Below, in pieces: positions 52,701-61,130 of a DNA stretch of 64,000 bases. Position 1 is the stretch's first letter; the number at the start of each line of letters is the position of its first letter. The notes under the pieces are model-generated. The model had not been told where the DNA came from and ran no database searches. It was given only the letters and a program-made list of their open reading frames with translations. The translations under genes and the position numbers were made by a program. The stretch is from Linnemannia hyalina (lineage: Eukaryota > Mortierellomycota > Mortierellomycetes > Mortierellales > Mortierellaceae), in contig JAHRHY010000029.1 in NCBI GenBank assembly GCA_019671135.1, positions 62,001-126,000 on the forward strand, written 5' to 3'.

Positions 52701-53876
52701 TAGGAGCTCTTCGCCTTCGGGGGGAGGGGGCCGACCACCGGTGCGAGCGCTAGGAAGGTGTGCAAATGCAGAAGACATGACAGTATCACAGAGTAACTCC
52801 CAGGCAGCATTCAGAGGGAAACGCCGCAAGTCAATCTCCGAGAAGGGAATCATCGCTTGACCGAGTTGAAAAGCGGCGGGGAACTGAGGAACATTGTCCA
52901 GCCGTCCATAGGAGCCGAGACAGCGTTCTATTTGTTCCGCAAAGGATTCCCAGGCGTCGTTGTCGGCATCTTCTGGCAGGAGCTTTTTGTCCTTTGTCCG
53001 CTGTGCGGCCAGTTCCGCTTGGTTTGCTGGTCGGATCTGGGTGTGGAGGTCGAAGGTTGCTAGAAACATGGAGTGGTCGCTGCTTTCGAAGTCGTCGGGC
53101 TCATAAGTGTTGGTGCGGAGCAGGTACGAAGCCAAACCCGAGGATGCCCATACCATATCTATACGGCTGGTGTCTGGACTGTTTGGAAGATGGAATGTGA
53201 AAAGAGGGGTAGTTGGATGTAAGGAGCGGAAAGTATCGACAAAGCCACGACTCGACAACCATGGATACAAGCTGAGCTCTGGAGTCGAGGTCGTTCTGTT
53301 GGTGGAGTTGCGGTCGATGGCCGGATTGACAGCGCCATTGAAATCGCCTAGCAGAAGGACATGAGCGCCGTCTACTCTGTGCTTTTCGATCTGAGTGGTG
53401 ACCCATTCATGGAGTTGTTGGAAGTCGGCGGGGTATGTGTTGGAGCCTTCGGGAGGGAAGTAACAGTTGATGACTGCCAGTTGGAATCCATGCTTGAAAC
53501 CGAAGCGGACACCGATGCCACGTCCGTCCTTATCCGAGAATGTTGCTGTGAGGTATGTTGCCCATGATTTGTGGATGACAAAGCCGACTCCCTTCCCATG
53601 AAAATGCGTTGATGTGTGGTTCCAGAGACCGGTGTAGTGGTTGCTGCTGCGGCGATGAAGAAGATGCTTCTGCTTGTCCGCGTGAATCTTTGTCTCCTGC
53701 ACACCGAGAATACTGATATTATGTTGGTTTGCGCGTTGCGTTAAATAATTGAGATAGTTGACTTTGTTGCCACCTCGGACATTAAACGTTGCCACTGTGA
53801 AAGTGCGGAAGGGGTCGTGGAAAGGACTGGGGTCGTAGCGCCCAGGGGTGTATGTTGGTGTTGGTGTGTTTGGCAT
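49764..53876 (-). CDS. LINE ORF2: AP endonuclease and reverse transcriptase
   Basis: A 1,370-residue frame starts at the ATG at 53874-53876. The N-terminus is an exonuclease/endonuclease/phosphatase fold (ATFNVRGG, GVQETKIH, LLLGDFNGAVNP, SRIDMVWAS, ESSDHSMF), which nicks target DNA. The reverse transcriptase follows: RPITLLEHGRKIF, LLQDMKRCFDSVS, GLDQGGVECPLLCRIVYE and LAFIDDTDW with the FIDD box. Both enzymes are complete and the frame is unbroken. The start overlaps the ORF1 stop as TAATG. The C-terminal region after the RT is not recognised. It would carry out target-primed reverse transcription. Confidence 0.93.
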   Translation of the reverse strand: MPNTPTPTYTPGRYDPSPFHDPFRTFTVATFNVRGGNKVNYLNYLTQRANQHNISILGVQETKIHADKQKHLLHRRSSNHYTGLWNHTSTHFHGKGVGFVIHKSWATYLTATFSDKDGRGIGVRFGFKHGFQLAVINCYFPPEGSNTYPADFQQLHEWVTTQIEKHRVDGAHVLLLGDFNGAVNPAIDRNSTNRTTSTPELSLYPWLSSRGFVDTFRSLHPTTPLFTFHLPNSPDTSRIDMVWASSGLASYLLRTNTYEPDDFESSDHSMFLATFDLHTQIRPANQAELAAQRTKDKKLLPEDADNDAWESFAEQIERCLGSYGRLDNVPQFPAAFQLGQAMIPFSEIDLRRFPLNAAWELLCDTVMSSAFAHLPSARTGGRPPPPEGEELLLNKIHEIGGVIWSARVTFIELQLAEGTTKEGVHGKIVDWYHMNGTQLGLSIVPDMEASTQTWDRWIREVQRPWRQARLDHQEYYAANVQDIINTHIENRDLRFQTHTRQTIRGILDIASGRVNLDHFIIDDDPINPDAAGNASPVIYVIDDPSEIKSRVRQYFCDTFHKERPTQPLNAEWEEAYQPREDIRAEWYDTVMEIPDYAEVCAAVAAAPIGKASGHSKVSGDLLKRLGPLAQALFVVLVQACFVQGAMPEDWLKGVIYCIPKGPVWSGRISEVRPITLLEHGRKIFFSIMVKRLTVVLSRHSIFRGPNFSVLKGTMAKDPIHILNAVLEDAREYKKEVRVLLQDMKRCFDSVSCQGGGMLELGLRHLKIPQGFIDLCLYVARNKTNRIITAYGLTDEYSPLCGLDQGGVECPLLCRIVYEVLLDQICQSNLGYPMVNRADLQAFHKNPTFDSLHPDTPLRIACLAFIDDTDWMAPSKAKLQEITNKAMSFFQLHGIEINPKKSELIVVNSTSADSSIRLGADTVTALPPATAARVLGVWFSADGKGAHTRRLVKEEVLTMCQILSRKAITDKQCIYIFNNVLLPRILYRLSVTILSPRETKTIVSQYTSVVRQKVRLPLGLPTSILFHRRPYGLRDLEDAMVEEQVSTAHLRLNDQDLLGMVMASRATAHQAECRLTVSPFDVPTIGAQFLRNNFFGHVCRLMVERGITFQSPGIPVNVSRYIGLLLPSGVYPKIAHRLFLDGIVTLDNVLTDDGQSLAPWQDIRTQYKLKGPVRRWFKELVKVVTLSLPAAVSVDATVSSLIVEEDHPITPTGPEVLYEDGSSSEEEPLINRAIERRQGQQRGVDIVPPANVFAFSRTTATTVLDLGTFVDPIQVCLHPLATAAPSVVAEGGGVEVGEGRGKKSNGGDEVRLEGVYKENTKGKKVECDNRGVFVPRHILGRKKAKGEKRTKFFHRCSPGQNKNHTRNRSLR

Positions 53877-53877
53877 T

Positions 53878-56252
53878 AGAGTTCCTTTTCGCTTCCGGAG
53901 TCCTGGCCGTTGTTGTTGTTGGCATTGGGGTTGGAAGATGGGGTGTAGGAAGGGGTGGGACCCAGGCTGCCATGTTCAGGAGGACCCGTGTAGTTGGCGC
54001 CTTCCGACGAAGTCACGCTGGCGTATTGGAGTTCCTCTCCATGAACGATGACGGTTCGGTCTCCTGTTTGTTGCTGTTCGATCCTGTCTTGAAGTGCCTT
54101 ATAAGCGCCCTCGCGCTCTTGGAACTGCTCGCTCATGGACTGGATCTTGGCCTTCATCTCCTTGTTCTCCTCCATCAAAACTGCTACCAGCTGTTCGAGT
54201 TGAATCTGCGTCATTGGAGTATGAACGGTGGTGGAGGCGTTGAGGTGTTCTGTGTGGGCCTGTTGTTGTTGATTGGCAATGATTGCGTAGTGGCGTCTTA
54301 CCCTTTGGATCTTTGTTAGTCCCCGTCTCCTGGGCAATTGGCAACTTCCTATTGCCACCGCTCTCGTCTCGCTCCTTGTCTCCTTTCGCCTTGGAGTTGC
54401 CTCCCAGTGAGTGTGGGCGAAGGGTGCATGTATAGTAGGAATTGTTGCCAGTAGATGGTGTGCTTGGACGAGTGTGGGTGTCACAGTGGGCCTGTGCCAC
54501 CGGGACATCGTGTTGTTGAAAGGCAGGGGCGACTGATTGTGGTGAAGAGGGGATGGAGTCGGGAACAATAATGTTGCAGTCTGTAGCATCAGTGATCTCG
54601 ACATCCTTGGGTTCTTCCGCGACTGCTGGCTTGAATGGAGTTGTGGCGCCCGTTTGCGCCACCCCCAGTCCATTGAGGAGAAGGTCCAACTTGGTGTTGA
54701 GTGAGGCCATGTCGGTGCGAACAGATGCAAGGTCGGCTCTATGCTGTTGGTTCATCTTTGCAAGCTGACTGTTGAAGTATGCTGTCCAGTCTGTCGACGC
54801 CGTGGCTGGGACAGTGGAGGTTGAGTGGGCAGCCTGTGGTTTAGGAACAGAAGAGGGGCGGGCCGTCATTGGAGGAGTGGAGGAAATGGAGATGGGATTG
54901 GAAGCCGCAGATCCTTTGGTTTTCTGGGGGGAAGAGACCGCAGAAGCATAGCTTCTGCTCTGCGAGGAAATAGTGGTGGAGCGTTGAGGTGTTGACTGCT
55001 TGGAAGGGATAGACGATGTAGCAGTGGGGATGGGCACTTGAGTGAGGGGAGAGCGGGGTGAGGAATGCGGGGTAGAACGAGTGGAGGGTGCATTACCTCT
55101 GATAATGGCTGCGTTGGCACGACGAGTAGCTTTATGGTTGAGCATGGCGCGAAAATCAACATACTCCCGTTGGAAGTGACCGGGTCTTCCGCAGAAGAAG
55201 CAGGTGCGCTCGTTAGTGTTGAGCCAGATGGTTTCCTTGCCATCGAGAGTGATCTTGGTCCTGAGGGTATATTGCTGCTGCTGGACAGTTGAAAATTTGA
55301 CATACGCCTCAGGCTGTCGGGTTTTGGTTGTCAGACTGAGGGGGATGGTGATAGGGTGATAGGGTCGGACAGCATTGGGGGTTTTGATCTCGCTGTCAAA
55401 GACATTCTTGAGATCTGCAGGGGTGGTGCCGCGAGGCAAACCAGCGAGCTTGACCGTGAGAGAAGGATCAAAGGGGATATCGGTGGTACCTAGGCGGGTG
55501 ATGGTACCCACATCGTCCTGCACAGCCAGGCAAGTCGCGCATTCATCCTTGAGCTGGGCCACACTGGTTGCTGAGCTGAAGATGACAAGGGCCTCCTTCA
55601 TAGTCATCTTGCTATTAAAGGTGGTTGTGATAGATTGAATCTCGCCATAGTCCTTCAAAGCAGCGCGGACGTTGGTATTGGTAGTGTTCCAGGCGAGCGA
55701 ACCAATTTTGATTTGACGCTCTTTTTCCACGGCCTGTGCGGTGGCGGTGTGCGCCTCGAAATAGATCCTGCGGGGCTGTTGACCGTTGTTATCAACGTTC
55801 AGTTGACCACCGTGCTTGCAGGCAGCGGCGACATCAGTCGCGGAAGACACATTGAAGAGGAGGTACTCAACTGGGGGAGGAACATCATCAACTTGGGAGG
55901 GAACATCATCCGAGTTTTCTTTTGGCGGAAGCAAGAGGGCGGTGGTGAAGGAGCCAAGCTTGACAGGGGCCACCTCGGCCAATGCGTTTGTCACCCATTT
56001 GCACATGTAGGCCATGTTCTTGGACTCTTCCTTAAAGTATGAGACTGGAAATCTCAACGTATGAGGAACTCGAGGGCGGGTGACCGTGATGAAGTCAGTG
56101 TGCTCGGGAAACACACCGTGCTTTTCACCAAAAGCCACCTCTTCATCGTTAAGGATTACGGAAGACGACTCGCATGGGTCGGTGTCGACCTTCATTTTGT
56201 CGTCTTCGCCGGGGTCAGGGTGGAACGGGGGATGCTTGGCAAGGTTAAGCAT
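53878..56252 (-). CDS. LINE ORF1: nucleic-acid-binding protein with zinc knuckle
   Basis: The probable start is the ATG at 56250-56252 (MLNLAKHPPFHPD). The frame is also open 5' of it through the neighbouring element, which I take as chance. A central region with two RRM-like halves (KIGSLAWNTTNTNVRAALKD and KLAGLPRGTTPADLKNVF) is followed by CFFCGRPGHFQREY, a CCHC knuckle whose last Cys is Tyr. One frame break near 54303 (AAAGGG run) is needed to reach the C-terminal coiled coil (QIQLEQLVAVLMEENKEMK) and the stop at 53876-53878. That stop overlaps the ORF2 start. Without it the frame ends at 54099. ORF1 protein binds LINE RNA. Confidence 0.8.
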
Positions 56253-56456
56253 GTCGAATGAAATTAAGTTTTTCTTTTTTTTTTTTTTTTTTTGGAATGC
56301 GAATGAGGGAATGAGGAAAAAAAATATATATGAATGAGCAGAAAATTGAGGGCAAATGGGATTTCCCGAGGTGTCGGGTTGGAGACTCGAGGAATAGGGA
56401 TAAAAGGGTTTTTTGTGTTTTGAAGTTGCTGGTACTTTTGTGGTACGAAGGAAAGA

Positions 56457-56683
56457 TGGCATTCGACATTTTTTTTTTTTTTTTTTTGTCCACGATTTTA
56501 TTTCTCTAAAGAACAATTCATGTAGGTAATCCAAAAATAAAACGGCTATTTGTGAGGACCCCTTCCCAGTACACCATCCCCTAGTCACAGTCCGGTCCTA
56601 ATAACGCTGGCTCTGCGCAACAATCGTTGTCGCTCTTCACGACAAAAACGGAAGAAAATACAAAAGCGGATGGCATTCGACAT
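56457..56683 (-). mobile_element. 5'-truncated copy of a related LINE at the same target motif
   Basis: The body 56470-56670 (201 bp) matches the last 190 bp of the full-length element (T run, TTTTATTTCTCT, CACCATCC, CAGTCCGGTCC, CTGGCTCTGCGCAACAAT) at roughly 70% by eye. TGGCATTCGACAT flanks it on both sides (56457-56469 and 56671-56683). Confidence 0.8.
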
Positions 56684-56796
56684 GTGTAATGTGTTTGGTG
56701 ACAACTCCTCCCCCTCGCCAGTGAGGTTCTTTTTTTTTGTTCTTTCTTTGAGGCCTGGCATTCTATATATGTTTGGTGACAATCACTTACTTTTAA

Positions 56797-56912
56797 GTTA
56801 CGGCCGTACACAACTAAACCCACCGCATCCCGTCCGATCTGCGCAGTTAAACAGTTGATGGCATAGTCAGTACTATGGTGGGGGACCACATGGGAATACT
56901 ATGTGCTGTAGT
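56797..56912 (+). rRNA. 5S ribosomal RNA gene (variant)
   Basis: About 116 bp follow the 5S layout: GTTACGGCCGTACA at the 5' end, CATCCCGTCCGATCTGCGCAGTTAA in the A-box/loop region, GTCAGTACTATGGTGGGGGACCACATGGGAATACTATGTGCTGTAG at the 3' end, and a T run after 56912 as the RNA polymerase III terminator. It differs from common 5S sequences in several stem positions, so it could be a variant or a decaying gene. TGGCATTCTATATATG and TTTGGTGACAATCAC lie just upstream. Confidence 0.8.
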
Positions 56913-56939
56913 TTTTTTTTTCTTTTTTTTCTTTTTTTT

Positions 56940-57095
56940 CTACCAGTAGGTCGTCATGGTCTGGTAAGTCTCGCAACCATCGGAAAACTGATCTAACTTG
57001 TCACGATCATCTTTCAGGGTGGAGTAAAATGCCTCCGGGTCGTCGACATCATACTCTACCGAGTCGTAGTCGTCGTAGTTATCTGGATAAGCCAT
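56940..57095 (-). CDS. Small acidic ORF (51 codons), tail to tail with the 5S gene
   Basis: The ATG at 57093-57095 opens a 51-codon frame, MAYPDNYDDYDSVEYD and on to TYW, stop at 56940-56942. Composition (D/Y-rich then mixed helical) is protein-like but unrecognised. It ends about 27 bp from the 5S terminator, inside T-rich sequence. Its length makes chance possible. Confidence 0.35.
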   Translation of the reverse strand: MAYPDNYDDYDSVEYDVDDPEAFYSTLKDDRDKLDQFSDGCETYQTMTTYW

Positions 57096-57417
57096 GCTGG
57101 AGTTGGTTGGTGGGCAAGGAGATTCAAGGGGTCAAGAGGACGAGTAAGAAGTGAAATTCCAATGGCCAGGGCATGAGTGTAACCTTTTTTTTCTGATGCG
57201 TTTTTTTTAACAAAAGATGGTTCTGGACCTGTGACCATCCAAAATATAGTTTGACTTAAGTGCTTCCTGCACGTGGCATATATTTGATTATGATTACTAT
57301 CGATGTTTGATTTGAGTGAGGCCAATGTGACATCTATCTTTAATTCCATATGTTATGTACGAGTAAAAGTGATGGAAATTGAAAAAAAGTTGCTGTGCAA
57401 GCTTAGAAGTATTTCCT
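57096..57417. other. Intergenic region upstream of the small ORF and 3' of the transporter
   Basis: No supported gene. Short T runs at 57186 and 57206. The 3' UTR of the transporter probably lies here. Confidence 0.4.
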
Positions 57418-59127
57418 TTAAGCAGTAGTTTGCTTCTCCTCCATGTTGGCGAAGGTGGTGGTGGGCTTCCAGGCAGCAGACTTGCGAGGAGAGACTTCAT
57501 CCAACATTTGGTCAACCTGTTCAAGAGTAAGACCTTTGGTTTCGGGAACAAGGAAGTAAGCGTAGACAATGCAGACGGCGCAAAGAGCACCCCAGAGGAA
57601 GAAGACGCTGGATTGCATGTTGGCATATTCGGTACCGACCAAGTAGGGAGTGATATAACCGATGATGAAGTTCCAGAACCAGTTGGAGGCAGTGGAAAGG
57701 GCGACACCACGGGAACGGATGGAAAGAGGGAAGATTTCACCAATAAGAACCCAGGCACCGGGACCCCAGGTGGTGGCAAAGAAGAAGATGTAGATGGCAA
57801 TGAAAGCAATCTGGGCGTTGACAGCGGAGATGTTGTTGGCGATGGTGACTTCATCAACAACGTGGGTGTGGTTGAAACCAACAGTGACACCGATGACAGC
57901 GACAATGAATTCACAGACAGTCATACCGATGGCACCCCAGAGAAGCATGGAGCGACGACCGAAGCGTTCGACAAGCCAGAAGGATAAAGGAGTGGAGAGC
58001 ACGTTGACGAGGGTGAAGATGAGGGACATGAGGAAGGGGTCGCTGACGGCGCCAGTTCCTTTCAAGAAAATGGTAGAGTAGTAGAAGACAAAGTTGACAC
58101 CAGTCCATTGTTGCATCATTTGAAGAGAGATACCCAGGAGAGTCTTGCGGACGTTGGAGCTAGCGAGACCGACGGAGCCGCTGAAGCAGAGGAGCCAGGA
58201 GCCAATGTAGCCAGTCTCGGGGGTCATGCGCTTTTCATATTCGTGGTTGGCACGGATTTCGTTCAATTCAGCCTCGATGTGGTGAGAGTTGGGGTCTTGA
58301 CCACGGACACGGCCCAAAGCCTTGCGAGCTTCCTCGACCTTTCCCTTCTTGATGAAGTAACGGGGGGATTCGGGGAGGAACATCAGACCGACACCAAGGA
58401 TCAAAGCCCAGAGCATTTGCAAGCCAATGGGGATACGGTAAGAGCCAGAGTTATCGAGGTTTTCGGTGCCGTAGCTGACGCAGGCAGCGAGAAGCAAACC
58501 AATGGTGATGCAGAATTGGTAGCCAGAGACGATGGCACCACGGACCTTCTTGGGAGCAATTTCAGACATGTAAAGAATGATAATGGCAGAGACGAAACCA
58601 ACACCGAGACCAGCAACGGTACGACCAACGACAAGAAGAGCAAGACCAGCAGAGGCAGTTTGGAGGGCGACACCAACAATAAAGACAGCGCTACCAAGAA
58701 TGATGGTAAAGCGACGACCAAAGTAATCAGCAAGATCACCAGCGATGAGAGCACCGCAGAAGGTACCGGCTGAGAGAATAGAGACGATAAGAGATGATTG
58801 CCAAGGCAAAAGCTTGTCGGCATCGGGGCCGCTGATCATCTTGATGAAGTAGTCCATACCCTGAACACCACCAATGTATCCGGAATCGTAACCGAAGAAG
58901 ATACCTCCGAAGGAGGCGAAAACGCACATGGCGTAAGTGCGCCATGTAACTGGGGCTTCGACACGGTCAAGGTTTTCGGCGGCGACCACACCAGTTTCTA
59001 GTGTTTTTCAAATGCGAATGCGAATAAAGAGGTTTCTATTAATTTTACATGATGCGAATGCGAATGCGAATGCGAATGTACTATGTTCTTGAGAAACACT
59101 ACCAGTTTCGGTGTCTTGTTTGGACAT
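57418..59127 (-). CDS. MFS hexose transporter
   Basis: Two exons: 59103-59127 (ATG and eight codons, MSKQDTET plus one base) and 57418-58997. A 105-bp GT-AG intron (58998-59102) is essentially a MITE. The protein of about 530 residues has twelve predicted membrane segments, GRR-type motifs after TM2 (DYFGRRF) and TM8 (ERFGRRSM), PESPRYFIKKGK after TM6 and PETKG at the C-terminal side, the signatures of sugar porters. QQWTGVNFVFYYST is the TM7 sugar-selectivity segment. It imports hexoses by proton symport at the plasma membrane in this family. Codon use is strongly biased to C-ending codons, suggesting high expression. If the MITE is not removed, reading from the ATG meets a TGA within it after about 36 codons. 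Confidence 0.93.
58991..59109. mobile_element. hAT-type MITE inside the hexose transporter N-terminus
   Basis: The body 58999-59101 (103 bp) starts TAGTGTTTTTCAA and ends TTGAGAAACACTA, 13-bp inverted repeats with one mismatch. CCAGTTTC is duplicated on both sides (58991-58998, 59102-59109), the 8-bp size of hAT. The interior is GCGAAT repeats. It is the same family as 24831-24964. On the gene strand the TSD/MITE junctions read G|GT and AG|, giving intron boundaries exactly at the element edges. Confidence 0.88.
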
Positions 59128-59242
59128 GATTAATTAGAGAAGGAAGATAATATTTTTTTTTCTTTGCCAAAGTACCGCCTTTTTATCCTGTAACCTCCCA
59201 CAACTCTCCGCCCGAGAGGAGACTAAAGAAAAGAGTGCTTGG
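59128..59242. promoter_or_regulatory. Transporter upstream region
   Basis: The minus-strand sequence upstream of the ATG at 59125-59127 is AT-rich with A runs. No clear TATA box was assigned. It abuts the large tandem repeat. Confidence 0.35.
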
Positions 59243-60158
59243 GGAATGAACTCAAAAACAAGGTTACATGGCCAAGTGGTGTCCACGACAAGTTTGGCCG
59301 TTTCGCCTAGCTTTGAACTATGTTCGGTCTCGACCGTTTTGTAAGGTATCTGCGGTTTAGTAAACGAACGAGAGTACAGGGCCAAAAACCCTTCAGGACG
59401 TTTTCTTCTCGTCTTATCCTTATCATTTGCTTATCTGCAGCTTATTTTGTTTACTTTTGCCTGGTTTCAACGCGTGGAATGGATCTGGTACCGTAATCGT
59501 TCGCTTTCTGCTGTTTTCAGTCGCTTGTGCTCTTGTCCACTGGCGTACTGATAACCGTTTGTGATATTGGCATGACTACCTGTCCTATGGAATTGTCTTT
59601 CATTGGAATGAACTCAAAAACAAGGTTACACGGCCAAGTGGTGTCCACGACAAAGTTTGGCTATTTCGCCTGGCTTTAAACCATGTTCGGTCTCGACCGT
59701 TTTGTAAGGTATCTGCGGCTTAGTAAACGAACGAGAGTACAGGGCCAAAAACCCTTCAGAACGTTTTCTTCTCGTCTTATCCTGGTGGTCCAGTGGAATG
59801 AACTCAAAAACAAGGTTACACGGCCAAGTGGTGTCCACGACAAATTTTGGCCATTTCGCCTAGCTTTAAACCATGTTCGGTCTCGACCGTTTTGTAAGGT
59901 ATCTGCGGCTTAGTAAACGAACTAGAGTACAGGGCCAAAAACCCTTCAGAACGTTTTCTTCTCGTCTTATCCTTATCATTTGCTTATCTGCGGCTTATTT
60001 TGTTTACTTTTGCCTGGACTCAACGCGTGGAATGGATCTGGTACCGTAATCGTTCGCTTTCTGCTGTTTTCAGTCGCTTGTGCTCTTGTCCACTAGCGTA
60101 CTGATAACCGTTTTGTGACATTGGCATGACTACCTGTCCTATGGAATTGTCTTTCATT
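59243..60158. repeat. Composite tandem repeat, order A-B-A-A-B
   Basis: Unit A (about 178 bp) begins GGAATGAACTCAAAAACAAGG and ends TTTTCTTCTCGTCTTATCC. Copies are at 59243-59419, 59605-59783 and 59795-59972. Unit B (about 187 bp) begins TTATCATTTGCTTATCTGC and ends GAATTGTCTTTCATT. Copies are at 59420-59604 and 59973-60158. Copies are more than 95% alike by eye. Open frames inside are antisense to nothing recognised. Confidence 0.9.
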
Positions 60159-60839
60159 GGTGAATTCGACACATAGACAGCACGCGATAAGAAGGAGGCA
60201 CAAAGGCAACACAGAGTCTTCTCTTTGGCCATCGAACGAAAAGCAAAAAAAAATCTGTGGGGTTGAATGAATTAAAGAATACATTTTTTCTCCTGCGCTT
60301 TCATCTCCACAACCTTTAAAACGCTTTCATTCTTCTCAATAGGCTGTGGAGAACAGAAAAAAGTGGAGAGATAAGAACGAGCATGTCCAACCCTCAACTC
60401 CAATCTCCTCTAAATGCATCATTTGCATCGTTTAGTGTGGAGAGATAAGCAGAGCATGGTGGATTGTCCCTCTTGCCACTTCCTTCTGCGCCATCTGTTT
60501 GTTTTGTGTGCGTTCTTCTGAGCCTCCTGCGCCATTTGCTTGTCCTGTGGTAATTTCCTTTGAGCCACTTCCTTTGTGCTATTATAGTTTTATTTCAATT
60601 AGCCCCAAAAGCCACAATTGCAAAGCCACAGCAAATGGAAGGTGGAGTATTTCCTACAAAACCAATCATTTGCAATCTTCGGTGACGTTTCATTTTGATG
60701 ACGTCCATCCTTCTTGCCTGTTCCATCACCGTTCTTGCCTGTTCCATCACCGTTCTTGCCTATTTCATCATCCTTTTTACCTATTCCATCAGCTCGCTTG
60801 TCAGTTACCTCATTTTTTTTAAGATAAAGATTAATTGAG
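60159..60839. other. Intergenic region with a 20-bp minisatellite
   Basis: At 60706-60800 the unit TTCTTGCCTGTTCCATCACCG repeats about four times and ends 40 bp upstream of the next ATG, so it is in the presumed 5' UTR or promoter of the small gene that follows. Confidence 0.6.
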
Positions 60840-61130
60840 ATGGAGAAAGCTAGGGAGTTGCTGAAAGAAGTGTTGGGGGATGATAAGCTGTTAAACGCGG
60901 TCGGGTATCATGATGGGGAGACAGGAACACGTTACCTCATTCCATCAGATACTCTGGAAGCTGCAACTTTCAGAGAGCTGCTGACAGAACATGAACGAGA
61001 AGCTTTTGCCAAGGAAAACTACAGCTACACCCTCACATATGACGGCGATAAGAACCTCACGTCAGCTCAGAAAGGCCCTATGTGGGATAAGAACCAGCAT
61101 GCGAAGCCCAACAAGACCGCTACCAACTAG
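60840..61130 (+). CDS. Small protein of unknown function (96 residues)
   Basis: The ATG at 60840 begins MEKARELLKEVLGDD. The sequence is mixed and well composed (RYLIPSDTLEAATFRELL, EREAFAKENYSYTLTYDGD), ends AKPNKTATN, and has no predicted signal peptide or membrane segment. I recognise no domain. The frame has a good start context after an AT-rich leader, with TA-rich sequence downstream and a polyadenylation-like AATAAAAATA at 61195. A genuine small gene is plausible. Confidence 0.5.
   Translation: MEKARELLKEVLGDDKLLNAVGYHDGETGTRYLIPSDTLEAATFRELLTEHEREAFAKENYSYTLTYDGDKNLTSAQKGPMWDKNQHAKPNKTATN

Larger units (their letters stand above)
48286..56469 (-). mobile_element. Full-length APE-type LINE (non-LTR retrotransposon)
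   Basis: The element (about 48300-56456) has two ORFs on the minus strand, a 1.4-kb 3' region and a terminal poly(A) seen as the T run from 48300. TGGCATTCGATATG (48286-48299) and TGGCATTCGACAT (56457-56469) flank it, an apparent 13-bp target duplication with one mismatch. The 5' UTR (56253-56456) contains an internal A tract of about 18 bases. The 3' region is GA-rich at 49130-49280 (minus: CT-rich) and has an open segment 48523-49002 that may be coding. Confidence 0.85.

Noticed and set aside
58108..58773. A 221-codon plus-strand frame inside the transporter
   Set aside because: It is antisense to a strongly biased coding sequence and has D/E/T-rich shadow composition without any motif.
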